A stretch of 40,261 nucleotides of DNA from Sperchopsis tessellata (Eukaryota; Arthropoda; Insecta; Coleoptera; Hydrophilidae). Location of the stretch: positions 1 to 40,261 of the forward strand of contig JAWQRN010000083.1 of assembly GCA_033557685.1 (NCBI GenBank), written 5' to 3'. Every line of letters begins with the position of its first letter. Position 1 is the stretch's first letter. Both the position numbers and the translations under genes were made by a program. The notes below the pieces were generated by a model, which saw only the letters and a program-made list of their open reading frames with translations, did no database searches and had not been told where the DNA came from. Below, piece by piece: positions 1 to 10,727 of this stretch.

Positions 1-2322
1 GTTACCATCATTTTGCGATACGTAGTTCATTTCTGTATTCAATATATCGACTTGGCCGGTTTGCTTGATATTTGATTGTATCAAATATTAAAATTACTCA
101 TTTATGTACGGCCAAGGAAGCAACAAATTCTTACAGATTAGTTTGTTTAAATAATGTTACTGCTGTAGCCACAAGTTAGACGGGACGTTGGAGCGGTATC
201 GTTATTGTATGATGGGATTCTGACAAGAGGAGTTTACCCAACAGAAAGCACCTATTCTGTGTAACGGTGCATGTTGTGGGTGTTTCTTAAACTAAACAAG
301 GTTACTATTGCTACACTTCATTAATTAATCAGGTGCCAGAAGAAAATTAAATCGTAAATAGTATAAAGCACAAAATTGAACAATATACTAATGGAACAAT
401 ATTTCTAAGGTCAAAATTACTGTGTAGCAGGAAAATAAGTTTTTTTTTCGTAGATACAATAAAACTCTATTCATAGCACAGTCGCAAATATTTTTATACG
501 TGTATATTGCATAACCAAAATTATTTTCGCTTTTTATTATAGAAAGATAAGAAAATATTTCACATTTTTTAATTGATGTGTACATTATTTTAAGTATATC
601 TATACTGCTTTAGTCTTAATCTAATAAATGTTATCTACTTATTGCAATTTTTTTTTTTCAATTTAATTACAATTATAATACATAACAATCAGTTGATCTT
701 AAGATAGTCTAGAAGAGGTCAGTTGTATTTACTGTTTATATTTTCTTTTCTATTTATATAATTACATAGTATTTACAAATATTTACATGTGTCAGACGCG
801 ATTACTATGCACCAACAAATATGCGGCAATTGTTTACCGCATTTTATTTAGGTGTACTTCGATACACCTAGCATATATAAGTGACATGATAATTTACCTT
901 TGTATCATTATTGGGCATATACGTTGCTAGGCTCTCCTTTTTGTTTATAGATTTGCGTTGTTGTATACTTATTAATGTCAAAGATTGATTTTTGCAAAGG
1001 TTGTCGATTATAACGCACCTATGTTGATAGTGCCAAATAATATTTTGAATGAAAAAAAGAACTTCGTAATATCTGATATGTAGAGCCATATGGTTTTAGA
1101 TGTTTTACTGTTGAAGTAGTAAGATTTATAGGCTGAACAAATGTTGGATATATTACTGGAATTGAAAATGAGAAAGATTTGAAAATCATAAGTTTAACAT
1201 TGCAAAGATAATTATTAACTTTTACCATTTAATACCATTGAAAATTGGAGACCTGTACAGTGCAATGGTCATATATTAGCGAGGTTAGACTTGACATACA
1301 ATTGTAATATTTTGGTAACAGTAATAAATAAATGTGTAGTTATTTCGAAAGGTATAATGCTGAATGAAATTAATGAAATATTTGTATAATTGCAAGGAAT
1401 GGTATGACGGAACGACAGTAATTTTTACTGTAAGTGCAATACTTAAACGGTATGTAGATAACATCGACAATTAGTGGATGTTTTGGTTATATTTTGTAAA
1501 GGAGATTGCTTATGGATACTTCTGTGTATGGGTCGAATTGAGGCTATTCTAGTGTATTAATCATTGTTTTAAAACCATTGTGATAACACTATCTAATGCA
1601 TAAAAGTTACCTGCTTTATTATCGCAAAGGGCTAGCAGGAAATACGTTTTTTGGTTTTAAGTGAATAAATCTAAATTTATATCTAAGCCGCAACTTTTGT
1701 TCCGCTTCTGACAAGGTTTTATTTTATTTTTGACCGTGGGGCGATGAACTATTTCAGCAGGAAATATGCACTTATCGGTTCAATGCTGCAGTTTATCATT
1801 TAAAAATAATTCCGTATTACATTTGATATTTGAATAGGCTTTTATTTCGGGTAAACGAAAGCGCATACTCACTGGTATTTTTGTTCAAATCGTCACACCA
1901 TGAATGTGTTTGTTGATTGTAAATCCTTTGTTTTTTGTTTACTATCAAATAAATTCCCATATTGCATTTTATATTAATTTAGCCAGCATGTTTGAATGTG
2001 GTTTATAAGTTTATTTGTAGGCATATAATATTCTGTTACCTTATACGCAGTTTTAATCCATCTAGCAATACACGCGATTTTCAATACTCTACTGTTATAT
2101 ATTATATAAAATTTAATACAAATAACAGCACATACGCACTACTCAAAAAGAAATCATACAGGACACGACACTTTTCAACCGTATTGACAAACGAAACGGG
2201 TTAAATAATACATGTGGCAATATAATTTACTTTAACAATATCAAATCTAATCAAGAGATATTTACTACCTTACAAGAATAAAAGTAATTGTCGATAATGT
2301 GTTACATAAAATAACACATATC
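1..2322. other. AT-rich stretch without recognisable gene
   Basis: Only short, low-complexity reading frames occur on both strands, with no domain, splice-consistent exon pair or transposon motif that I recognise. If the missing 5' exons of the SUCO gene lie left of the window, this is intron of that gene; otherwise it is intergenic. The one clear structure is a perfect 8-bp stem with a 6-base loop at 849-870 (TAGGTGTA, loop CTTCGA, TACACCTA), too small to interpret. Confidence 0.5.
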
Positions 2323-2631
2323 CAGGGTCATTAGTAGCCGTCTCGTTAGTTCTGTGGCTATAAAGCGTGCGGGTTCGAGACTCAGAGGCGGTCGGCTTTT
2401 TGTGATTAGGAAAAGTCTTTGTGGTACTCGTTTTCCGGGAGAGACGTAAAACTGTGGGTCCCGTGTATTGCAGGTAAATGAAGACCACGTGCACGTTAAA
2501 GAACCCCATTCCAGTTAGATTATAGGATGCGGCAAAGTTCTCAGGTGTGGAAACCTAATCCCTGATCGTCGGTGATTGACCATAGCAGCCGAAATAGGCC
2601 GATGTTAATTAAACAAACAAACAGGGTCATT
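2323..2631 (+). mobile_element. SINE with target-site duplication
   Basis: A 10-bp direct repeat, CAGGGTCATT, flanks the element exactly (2323-2332 and 2622-2631), so the body is 2333-2621, about 289 bp. Its head looks tRNA-derived: a box-B-like GGTTCGAGAC follows about 30 bases after an A-box-like TAGTTCTGTGG. The middle (about 2435-2510) carries a block with CGTAAAACTGTGGGTCCCGT and GCACGTTAAAGAACCC, which resembles the conserved central domain shared by several invertebrate SINE families (possibly the Nin-type domain; named from memory, not searched). The 3' end is a short AAAC/AAAT-type tail (AAACAAACAAAC). The good duplication suggests a fairly young insertion. The reading frame on the opposite strand across it is not a gene. 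Confidence 0.85.
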
Positions 2632-3539
2632 GGTGGAACTGTTAGTGATAACCGAAGAAACTAAACCCCGGCAAAACCTGCATTGAGGACTAAAAGTAGT
2701 TAATGCAATAAGAATATTATTTTTAAACCGTGGACTAACGCAGGTTTTAGCAGTTGACTAACAAAATCCTATTGATAAACAAAAGTTGAGCAGTTTTAAC
2801 CGTGAGCTAACGTTCAAAATTTAAATCACTTTTACTAGATCTTATATTTTTATAAGTACAACTAGTTTATCTCTAAAGACGGTTTAATTGTATGTTTCTA
2901 ACAGTTTGTAGGTTGTGTACTGTTTGGCAAACAAATTTATATATTTGAAAGAGAGGATGTAAATATTTAATATTTATAACATATAGATGACATAATAGAA
3001 GTTTATTTAACGAAGCTGGTGGTAAACAAATTGGCAAAATTGAAAACAATTTCGTTTCAGTTAGTATAAAGCAAGTTATGCATTCCTTTATTTCCTTTGA
3101 ATAGAGCGGTTGTCACTGCTTATGTTATACGAAGGAAAACGATGTAGACTTCGTGCGTTGATCAAACGACCTACCCGTCCAAATTGCTATATTGCGGGTT
3201 GTATATGCGTTTACTTAAACCGTTGCAAAACTGTCATAAATAGACATTTTAAACATCGAACTAAATTGTCAAGGTCGCCGTTTAACTAGTCATAGTTTAA
3301 CAGTGGTTCAACGCATTTCAGTGTGAATAAGACCGATAGTATGTAAATCTTTCAAATGCTATAAAAGCGAATAAAAGAAGCTGTATCGAAATAAAACTAC
3401 GAAACCACGTTTCAGACGATAATGGAAAATAGGACCAATAAGCAGTTGAAACAGAGACTTTTTATCAGGGAAAACAAATAATAATCTTTTTTTTATAAAA
3501 TAATATTCCTTCGTATAATAATTATTTACCCTCTACAAT
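2632..3539. other. Intergenic or intronic DNA, no gene seen
   Basis: No coding or transposon signature recognised. A loosely repeated phrase, TTTTAAACCGTGGACTAACG at 2721-2740 and GTTTTAACCGTGAGCTAACG at about 2793-2812, suggests an old local duplication or the ends of a decayed element. Confidence 0.4.
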
Positions 3540-3730
3540 CATGCACTTTGTCGTTTAAGCCTTTCTATTTTTTTCTACTTCTTGTCTACTTTCCAAAATC
3601 TCGTCAGCACCGTCTAAACATTTTTTCCTAGGTCAACCCGCACCAGTCCCTCTCTCCATTGCACCTACATATTTCTCGTTTGTAACTCTTTGTTCACATA
3701 TTCTTCCTAAATGTCAATACTAGCAGATTA
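3540..3730 (-). mobile_element. LINE ORF2 C-terminal fragment
   Basis: On the minus strand the DNA reads as the extreme C-terminus of a non-LTR retrotransposon polyprotein: GRICEQRVTNEKYVGAMERG, then after one stop PRKKCLDGADEIL and a charged run to a stop near 3560. The arrangement (G-R-x-C-E-x-R-V-T, basic GRPRK-like linker, short charged tail) is that of insect LINE ORF2 ends. The fragment at 18290-18810 carries a related tail in the same orientation. The rest of the element is missing upstream; this is a 5'-truncated relic. Confidence 0.6.
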
Positions 3731-4229
3731 CCCCTGTATCCATGCCATCCGTCACACTATTACTCACAGTACATTCATTTAACACTAATTGGCCATATAA
3801 ATGGCATAAGTTGAAATAAAAAAAAAAAAAAACAAAAATATTGTCATTAATGTGATATTAGAAACCAACCTGGTGGGGACGTCAACTCCCAAGCACTTAT
3901 GTCTTGATTAAAATAGAAACTATGTTAAACCATGGGGTCTTTTGGCGACATCTTAAACACATACAGGCTAAAGAGGCTGTTCTGAGAAAACTGAAAAATA
4001 ACATTATCAACTGCAACATGCATAAATAATGTATGTTAAGTACTCAATAGTAAAAATACCTCTTACGTGATGCTTCCAGTAATACATACGATCTGCGTCA
4101 TTTTGACATCTCTTCTGTCTAACACACCCCTCTTCTCGAGTTTGGGTGCCATTGTTAAAAGTAACGGTTTTTCATGAAATGTCAAAAGTGGCGCTAATTC
4201 GCTCATTTTTTTCTGCCTTTGACCTCAAT

Positions 4230-5820
4230 AAGCTTTAGACAATTCAAAATTATATCGTCTGCCCATACATCGTTCGTTTAATAAGCCTTTATATATGTGC
4301 CTCATAATTTTTTGTTTGAAAGTAGCTAATACCTTTCATTATCGTTTGACATGTCCATGTCTCCGACCCATATATTAAGACTGGCATTATCAAGGTTTAT
4401 ATGTATTTGGCGTTTAGTCTTTCTTGTTATGTGATTAGATCTTAGGTGTTTAACCAGTTCATTATATGTTCTATTTGCAATGTGTATTCTTCTCTCAACT
4501 TTCTCGTTGGTGTTGTCCACATTTACAAACGAGCGCAGGTATGTGCTTTTTTACGCTTTTGTTTTTATAATCACATATGGTTATGTTCTGTAGTAGCCTC
4601 GGTCCTGTTGCCTTGCTAGCATGCGTGTATTTTGTTTTAGTTTCATTACTCTTTAGTCCGCTGTTTAGTGCCGCTCTTTCTATAAAATGCTTTTATTATA
4701 CCCCTTCTGTTTTTAGTTATGCTATCAACGTCATCTGTAAATGCTAGTATTTCTACACTCCTTGTCATTATTGTTCCTCTGGCATTAACTTAATTCTCTG
4801 ATTATCTTCTTTAATGTGATATTAAACAAGAGATAGGATAGGACATCTCACTGTCGCTGTCCTTTTTTAACCTGTTACTTCGTTTTGAATTCTGATTTTA
4901 CTCAATACTTTAAGTGTTTCTTTTATTATCTCAAATAATTATGTCGGTATATTAAATTCTTTCATTGTTTGGATTAGAAATTCTCGATTGATTAAATTTG
5001 TTCAGTGATTGGATCAGAAATTCTCGATTGATGTTTTCATAGGCACTCTCAAAATCTTTGAAGAGATAGTGTTTGTCTGTGGTTAATTCATTAGTTTTTT
5101 CCAGGATTTGTCTGAGAACAAATACCTGGTCTATCGTCTATTTGTGTCTACAGAAACCGCATTGGTATCTCCCAGCTATTTGTTCGGCATGCATATCTTA
5201 GCCGCTCGTATACAATATTTGTTAGTATCTTGTAGGTCGTGTTCAGCAGTGCGATTGCCTGATGTTACATATTCAGTATTAGTTCATGAATGGTGTTTAA
5301 TAGAGCATCTCTACCTTCCTCTACTAATTCTGCAGCGATGTTGTCTAATCCGTACGACTTATTGTTTTCATTCAGTTGACTGCTACCTTTTTCTCGGCTA
5401 CTAAAGGTGACTTATGTTTCTCTGTCGTTTGATTGATTCAGTGTAATTTCGTTGTTTAGTTCATCCCTGTTCTCCTTTTTTTTGTTTAAATTCGTTTCTA
5501 CTTTTATACCGTTTCTGGTAGAACTTTCTGGTTTCTACTAGTTTATTCAGTTCTTCATACTGATGGAGTTCCTTTTCTATTCTCTTTTCTTTCTTCGATG
5601 AATTTAACTCTCTTCCTTCCTTAGTGTGCTATATTCTTCTTCTGCTTGTCGTGTTCTATGTTGTTGTTGCATTTGTTAGTATGCATTGTTTTTATTTTGT
5701 GTTATATTACGGCACTCATCATCAAACTTTTCTGTTCCTGTTTATCTTCGCTTTTTCTGTATGCTCAAGGTCTCTTTAGCAGCTTCTTGTATTACTTAAA
5801 CTTCCACTGCTGATGTTAAT
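4230..5820 (-). mobile_element. Decayed LINE ORF2 (reverse transcriptase)
   Basis: Read on the minus strand from 5820 downwards, pieces of one reverse transcriptase ORF occur in order but in changing frames. They are a charged linker before the RT domain (5820-5480, with KFDDECRNITQNKNNAY and QQHRTRQAEEEYSTLRKEER), the start of the RT domain (about 5210-5080, with GRYQCGFCRHK, a stop, then TIDQVFVLRQILEK), the catalytic region (4789-4721, where the usual Y/F-A-D-D box reads FTDD), and the C-terminal part (4520-4326, with ANRTYNELVKHLRS, then 4325-4230 with KIMRHIYKGLLNERCMGRRY). Several stops and frameshifts, a 40-bp tandem duplication at 4951-5030 and the altered catalytic box show that it is dead. 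The endonuclease end is not seen. Confidence 0.8.
4951..5030. repeat. 40-bp tandem duplication inside LINE relic
   Basis: Two adjacent 40-bp copies begin with ATTAAATT and end with GAAATTCTCGATTG (4951-4990 and 4991-5030), differing at only a few bases. The duplication lies within the reverse transcriptase region of the LINE relic and adds to its disruption. Confidence 0.8.
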
Positions 5821-6179
5821 TAATAAATAAAATATGAGAAGGCACACTGGCTCCATCTACACATAGTAGTATCGGGATACGACTATATAAATAATAATAA
5901 TAGATAAAATACAAGCTAATAATTTAGAGTACTCGTATATAACCTGCTGAGGTTAAATAAACAATAAATAATTTTCACTTCATTTTTAAATTGCTCTCGA
6001 TGTGTTCCAATACATTTGTGCTAACCGTATCTTCTACTAGAGGGGAAGTAGATCTAATAAACGAACGGGTTTAAGGTGGTTTATTTATTGATAAAATTTG
6101 TTAAATTAAGCTTAACCATAATTATTGTGTTTGCTGCATTATTTTATTTTTGATTTAAATGTTAATCTAAAGTTCGGGA

Positions 6180-6595
6180 AACTCGTGGAGACCTAAATTG
6201 AAGACGTGGTAAAAAAATTGCTGCTGCAAGATCGGCGTATGAAGATCTGTGTTATTGCTAATGAATACTGTATTTTGGAAATAATTGTTGTGAATATTTT
6301 GCATGCCAATTTGGGTAGGAAAAAGATGCCTGCGTGGTGAATTCCGAAATTCCTTACACCTGAGCAAAAATTGTAAAAAAAAACATTGTCCAGTAAATTT
6401 GGCAGTATTGGAGGGCGATAAACATTTTTTCCTGAATTATTATTATGGTATATATCACTGAGACCCTCTTACATAACAGGACTCCATGCAGTGGATCCAT
6501 AAGGGCTCTCCACCGCCAAAAAGGTCAAAACAGTATTAAAAAAAACTCATGGCAACAGTTGTGAGGTATGCTGATGAAGTTTAGCTTTATAATAT
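6180..6595 (+). mobile_element. mariner transposase relic, N-terminal part
   Basis: Plus-strand translation of about 6190-6370 gives a helix-turn-helix-like stretch ending in WWIPKFLTPEQK, the spot where mariner transposases have a W-V-P-x-x-L-T-x-x-Q-K motif just after the DNA-binding region. Further on (about 6485-6580) the DNA reads MQWIHKGSPPPKRSKQY, a stop, then KKLMATVV, matching the Q-W-x-x-x-G-S-P-x-P-K-K and K-x-M-A-x-V-F signatures before the first catalytic aspartate. The catalytic region is not seen, and a deletion lies between the two pieces. No terminal inverted repeats were recognised. Confidence 0.7.
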
Positions 6596-7226
6596 GTCTG
6601 GGGAGCCTATTTAAATTCAGTTTGACTGAATTAACGGGTTCATAATCAATGATTGTTGATTCTTCATATCAGTACCTTCATTTTTGTTTGAAGTAACTGT
6701 GCAAATGCTCCCATAGAAACTTCAAAATTACTAATTTGATTCTCTTGCGGTTAATGGCATAATTCTTTCTTTGAAAATTTTAGCCAATTTTTCCAAGAAC
6801 AGTTGTTACCAAATTTTTATGTTTTAATAAAAAACTATAGTAAGTGCTCTTTAGAATATTTACTAAGTAGTGCTTATAGTGCCTCGTAATTTTTCCCCTC
6901 AAATTTTTGAAAACTTGTGACACCGTGTGTACCATAGTACTCTAAAATGTTTTCGCTCTATTTCCTTCTGGCGTATGCGGTCGCTCTGAGCGAGTTCTGT
7001 CACCAAATTTTGGCTATTTACCTACCCTGACATATGATTTCTAAGCGCCTGTAATCATGTGGCATATTGTTGTTAAGAACAATAAACAAATATCGCATTT
7101 TTCAGTTAGTTTTTTTATTGTTTAATCGTTATTTATCGTATTATTTCTTTCGTAATTGAAGCAATTTTTAACCGAAATGGTTAACGGCACTGCATTTTAA
7201 ATCTGATACCTCACACGTGGTAGGTC
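6596..7226. other. No gene seen
   Basis: AT-rich sequence without coding or transposon motif that I recognise. It may include unrecognisable 3' remains of the preceding mariner copy. Confidence 0.4.
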
Positions 7227-7290
7227 CACGGTAGCCACGGCCTTACACTACCACGGTAGCCACGGCCTTACACTACCACGGCCTTACAGC
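7227..7290. repeat. 25-bp tandem repeat, about 2.5 copies
   Basis: The unit CACGGTAGCCACGGCCTTACACTAC occurs at 7227-7251 and again at 7252-7276 without a mismatch. It is followed at 7277 by a shortened copy lacking GTAGCCACG. The array is GC-rich in an AT-rich setting. Identity of the copies points to recent expansion or gene-conversion-like slippage. Confidence 0.9.
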
Positions 7291-8149
7291 AGTATCTCGA
7301 ATATTTGTTTTAGAATCCGAGCGTGTTAAGAAAGCCATAGATAAAGTAGCAACATTATTACTTTTAACGTCAATATTTAGAAGTGTTAATTTCTGTCTTT
7401 TAATTTTTGATACTACAAATTAGAGTTTATTATACTAGTTTGGCCTTTGAAAAATCACATTCACTTGCTTTTAATGCTTAATTTAGTGTTTGATTTTTAT
7501 CATTTTCATCGGTCGGTAATGACTCAAGGCAATCAGTGCTTCTTTTATTCTTACTTCTAGTCAATATGGCTCCTTAGAAAAATCAAAAATTGTTTTAAAA
7601 AGTTATATTCGAAAGTGTTGTAAACATATTTTGGTTATTCTATTTGAAAATATCACTTTCGGCTCGGAATCAAAATAAATCAAGTTGCCCTTATAAAATT
7701 TATCGTTTTTCCTAATGCACTCTTGCACCCATCTTAAAACTGCACTAGGAAGAGTAAGTATGGCTCTGAACACTCTTTATTCTTAAATTTCACTTACTAA
7801 CATTAATTCAATCTGCATAAGCCAGGTTGAAAAAGATAATTTTCTAAGTTAATGTACAATGATATTAAAAGCTTGGTACAAACCTGAACTGCGGCTGCGT
7901 AATTCGTTAATTACATGCAGTTTAATATTTCATATGTTCCTTGATCAACATTTATCGTGTAGTTCACAGGCCATATGGTTTGTTAACAAGTGTGGTTGTC
8001 TTTACTTTAGATTAATTTAATTGACTAAACGAGCAACGAAACAATGTGTGCTCACAAACATACAGTGATAGTTAATATTAATATATTTCTACTTGCAAAT
8101 CGGAATAATAAATTGTTAGTTACGTCATGCCTATATTAAAGAATGTGGT
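7291..8149. other. No gene seen
   Basis: No open reading frame of note, no splice-consistent exon and no transposon motif recognised on either strand. Confidence 0.4.
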
Positions 8150-8275
8150 AGTGAGTAGCCCTGGGCGATTATGAAATTTCATAATCGATTATATTGATTA
8201 ATCGAAAAAATCGGGAAATCAAATAATCGAAAAAATCGATAATCAAATATTCGATGATCGATTAAAAAGTTTAAA
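8150..8275. repeat. ATCGATT-rich block, probable DNA transposon end
   Basis: The block opens with GAGTAGCCCTGGGCGATT and continues with many overlapping ATCGATT/AATCGAAAAAATCG phrases. This make-up, a GGGCGATT start followed by repeated AATCGATTA, is common at the ends of non-autonomous hAT-like elements in insects. The matching inverted end was not found nearby, so the element is truncated or the assignment is wrong. Confidence 0.4.
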
Positions 8276-8819
8276 ATTTAAACCTATGCTTTATTTATCA
8301 TAATTATAATAACCAAGATCCCCGTTGTCCACTGTTTATATACACCCCAGCACAAATCGCGCAAAAGATGGCAAAAAGTATAAAATATCAACTATAAAAT
8401 TTTATTTCAAAATGTGTATGTATATATAACCAATAAATAAATATACTCTTAGACATTTCAGTTCCTTAAAACAATATTTTTCGGCTAGTATTTATATTTT
8501 GTTATAATTGTCATCATAAATTAAAAGTTTGCTGATTTTAAATAAGCAAAAACGTGAAACTGGTAAACTCAGATTTGTAGTTAATAATTTTATTAGTTTA
8601 TGATATATTTTCATATGTATTATCTCAATTGACATATTTTCGTGTATAATCTCAATTGACTGGACCTACTTTAGTACCATTATGTGTGTATTTGATATTT
8701 CCTAAATTAAAATTCATGCAGAGCACATCATACCAGGTCATTATGATTTATGCACCAAGTTATAGTACGTTTTGGAGAGCAATCATTCTGGAAAACTATC
8801 CTGAGGGTAGTCTCACTGG

Positions 8820-9305
8820 TAAACAATCCTGTCATTTAGTGTGCAGTGGCGGAGGCCATAGATCAATTGCCAAGAGGTAGCAGCTTGCTGGCCTTTCTGG
8901 AAACATACCTGATGGAGGGGGAACTAAAGGTATGCTGCGCAGATGATATTTCGAAAGGTGGCTCGCAAAGTCACTTCCTAGTCTGACACTTTGGGAGGCA
9001 GCTGCGCTGAATCTTGTTGATTGCAGGCAATATGTCAAGAGGACAAGGTTAACAGTGTAGCTTCCAGGTCCTACCAGACCATCAAATAATATCATCCTGT
9101 TATAATTGTAGATCTGTGAAGGGTTTACAACTGAAAGCATGAAGGTAAGGGCATTCAGTTGATTGTGGATATAGACACTGCTTCACTAGAGGAGCTGAAA
9201 GCATCCAACTGGAGGCTGCTGTTTGGCATGAACTCGGCATACTTTAAGTTGATAGACAAGCCTGTCGTAGTAGAATTTTCTGCCATGGTTAGAGAAAATA
9301 TAATT
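8820..9305 (+). pseudogene. Unidentified two-frame coding relic
   Basis: I do not recognise the family. The composition shifts here from AT-rich to balanced, and plus-strand translation gives protein-like text split over frames: around 8885-9150 a frame containing LSGNIPDGGGTKGMLRR and LPGPTRPSNNI (interrupted by stops), then at 9150-9305, in another frame, DIDTASLEELKASN and WRLLFGMNSAYFKLIDK before a stop. The order and density of ordinary residues suggest one ancestral ORF broken by frameshifts and stops. It could be a domesticated or transposon gene, or an old viral insertion; nothing in the sequence decides. It is not an intact gene. Confidence 0.4.
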
Positions 9306-9520
9306 TTTACTTAAATTAATTTGCCACTACAGTGGGGGGAGTATAAATGTAAAGCAGACAGGTTGATCACTACTAGAATATATTGCCAGCGCGTATTTAG
9401 AAATTCTGTATCAAGGAAACAGTCCCAACTACGATAATGGAAGAAAGTAGAAGGTTATTGATGCTCATGTGGCATATTTAATTGGTATTTCTTGAATGAA
9501 TTTTATCAGATCATAGACAC

Positions 9521-9575
9521 ATTGGTTGTAGGTTAAAACACACAATATAATTGGTTATAGGTTAAAACACAGAAT
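9521..9575. repeat. 29-bp tandem duplication
   Basis: ATTGGTTGTAGGTTAAAACA at 9521 recurs with one change at 9550 (ATTGGTTATAGGTTAAAACA), giving two adjacent copies with a period of 29 bp. No function suggested. Confidence 0.75.
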
Positions 9576-9884
9576 ATTACCAGAGACAGCTTTCCGAAAC
9601 CCTTGCAGGACCAATTGAGGTAAATACTAAGTTCTGGAACAGCTTCAAACAGCCTCAAGCCAGGTATAAAAACATCTTGATGGAGGCTAATGTAGCTTGC
9701 TACAGGCCTTGAGGCTTTCTAAGCCTCTGAAAAGGGCCTAACTATGTATTTTGGAACCATTGTGGTTTCCTGATAGAGGCTTCATGGTATCAGGTACTGA
9801 AACATTAATGCACTTACTCTCGGTTCATTTTTCGTAAATTGATGAGAACAATGGCAATTGCCTCAGCTGTTGTTACACACAATA

Positions 9885-10330
9885 AAATTAGGTGCATCAT
9901 TTGCTGAAACCATAAATTGTAACAAATATAGTTCACAACTCGATAATTTAATGTTTGCCATAGAAAAAATGTCCTGAATTATATTACAGAAAAGGAGTTG
10001 TCTTTTAGCACGATAATGTAAGACCATATATTTCTATGGTTGTCCTACATAAATTATAGAATTTTGAATCGGATCTACCATATTCACCAGACATACCTCC
10101 TTCAAATTTTAATTTATTCCGTTCATTACATAATTTTCTTAATGGGAAAACTTTGATAATTTGGTTGAGACATTAAAAACACTCTGGATCAATTTTTCTT
10201 AAAGAAGTTAAATGAATCTTGGAAAATTATGGTATTTAAGTTACCAGAGAGATGGAGAAAGGTTGTAGAACAAAGTGGTATATACATAACATAAAATGAT
10301 AAATAAACATTTAATAATTTCAAGTTCTAA
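9885..10330 (+). mobile_element. mariner transposase relic, C-terminal part
   Basis: Plus-strand pieces spell the C-terminal half of a mariner transposase in changing frames: NKYSSQLDNLMFAIEK, then HDNVRPYISMVVLHKL (second catalytic aspartate in the HDNARPH motif), then LPYSPDIPPSNFNLFRSL (mariner's YSPDLxPxDxHLF box, where the last catalytic aspartate is replaced by asparagine), then FLNGKTF, and finally KLPERWRKVVEQSGIYI near 10230-10290. Frameshifts and the lost catalytic residue show it is inactive. It ends some 400 bp before the first seen SUCO exon. It is not the direct continuation of the relic at 6180, which is 3.3 kb away. Confidence 0.85.
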
Positions 10331-10727
10331 TGGTTTTTAAAAATCTGCACGAAAATTCCAGACTCTACTATTACTATACACTCTACTCTAATAATTTACG
10401 TAGGTAACTAAGTTACCTGTCTGTCTATGGTTTTATAATTGAGTTGTTTCGTCTTATTTTTAATTTAAAAGTTCACATGTATCTGACTTAATTAAAAATA
10501 ATGCCGATCATTTGAATCCTGATTCAAATGTGTATTAATGCATTAATTAATTTATACCACGTACAACAAATTACTTTTATTTTGATATTTTTTTTATTAA
10601 CTTAATTAAAAATTATGCCCAGCATATGTACCCTGTTGCAAATGTGTATTAATGAATTCATTCATTTATATCACATGCAACAAATTACTGACAACTTAGT
10701 AACTAAATTTATTTATTTCTCTTTTAG

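Noticed and set aside
2270..2509. 79-codon frame on the minus strand
   Set aside because: It lies inside the SINE at 2323-2631 and reflects the SINE sequence.
10615..10727. Reading frame of the SUCO exon extends upstream to an ATG at 10615
   Set aside because: The acceptor TTTCTCTTTTAG ends at 10727, and the translated upstream part is an AT-rich, His/Tyr/Ile-rich text unlike the family. It is intron; the gene start lies elsewhere.
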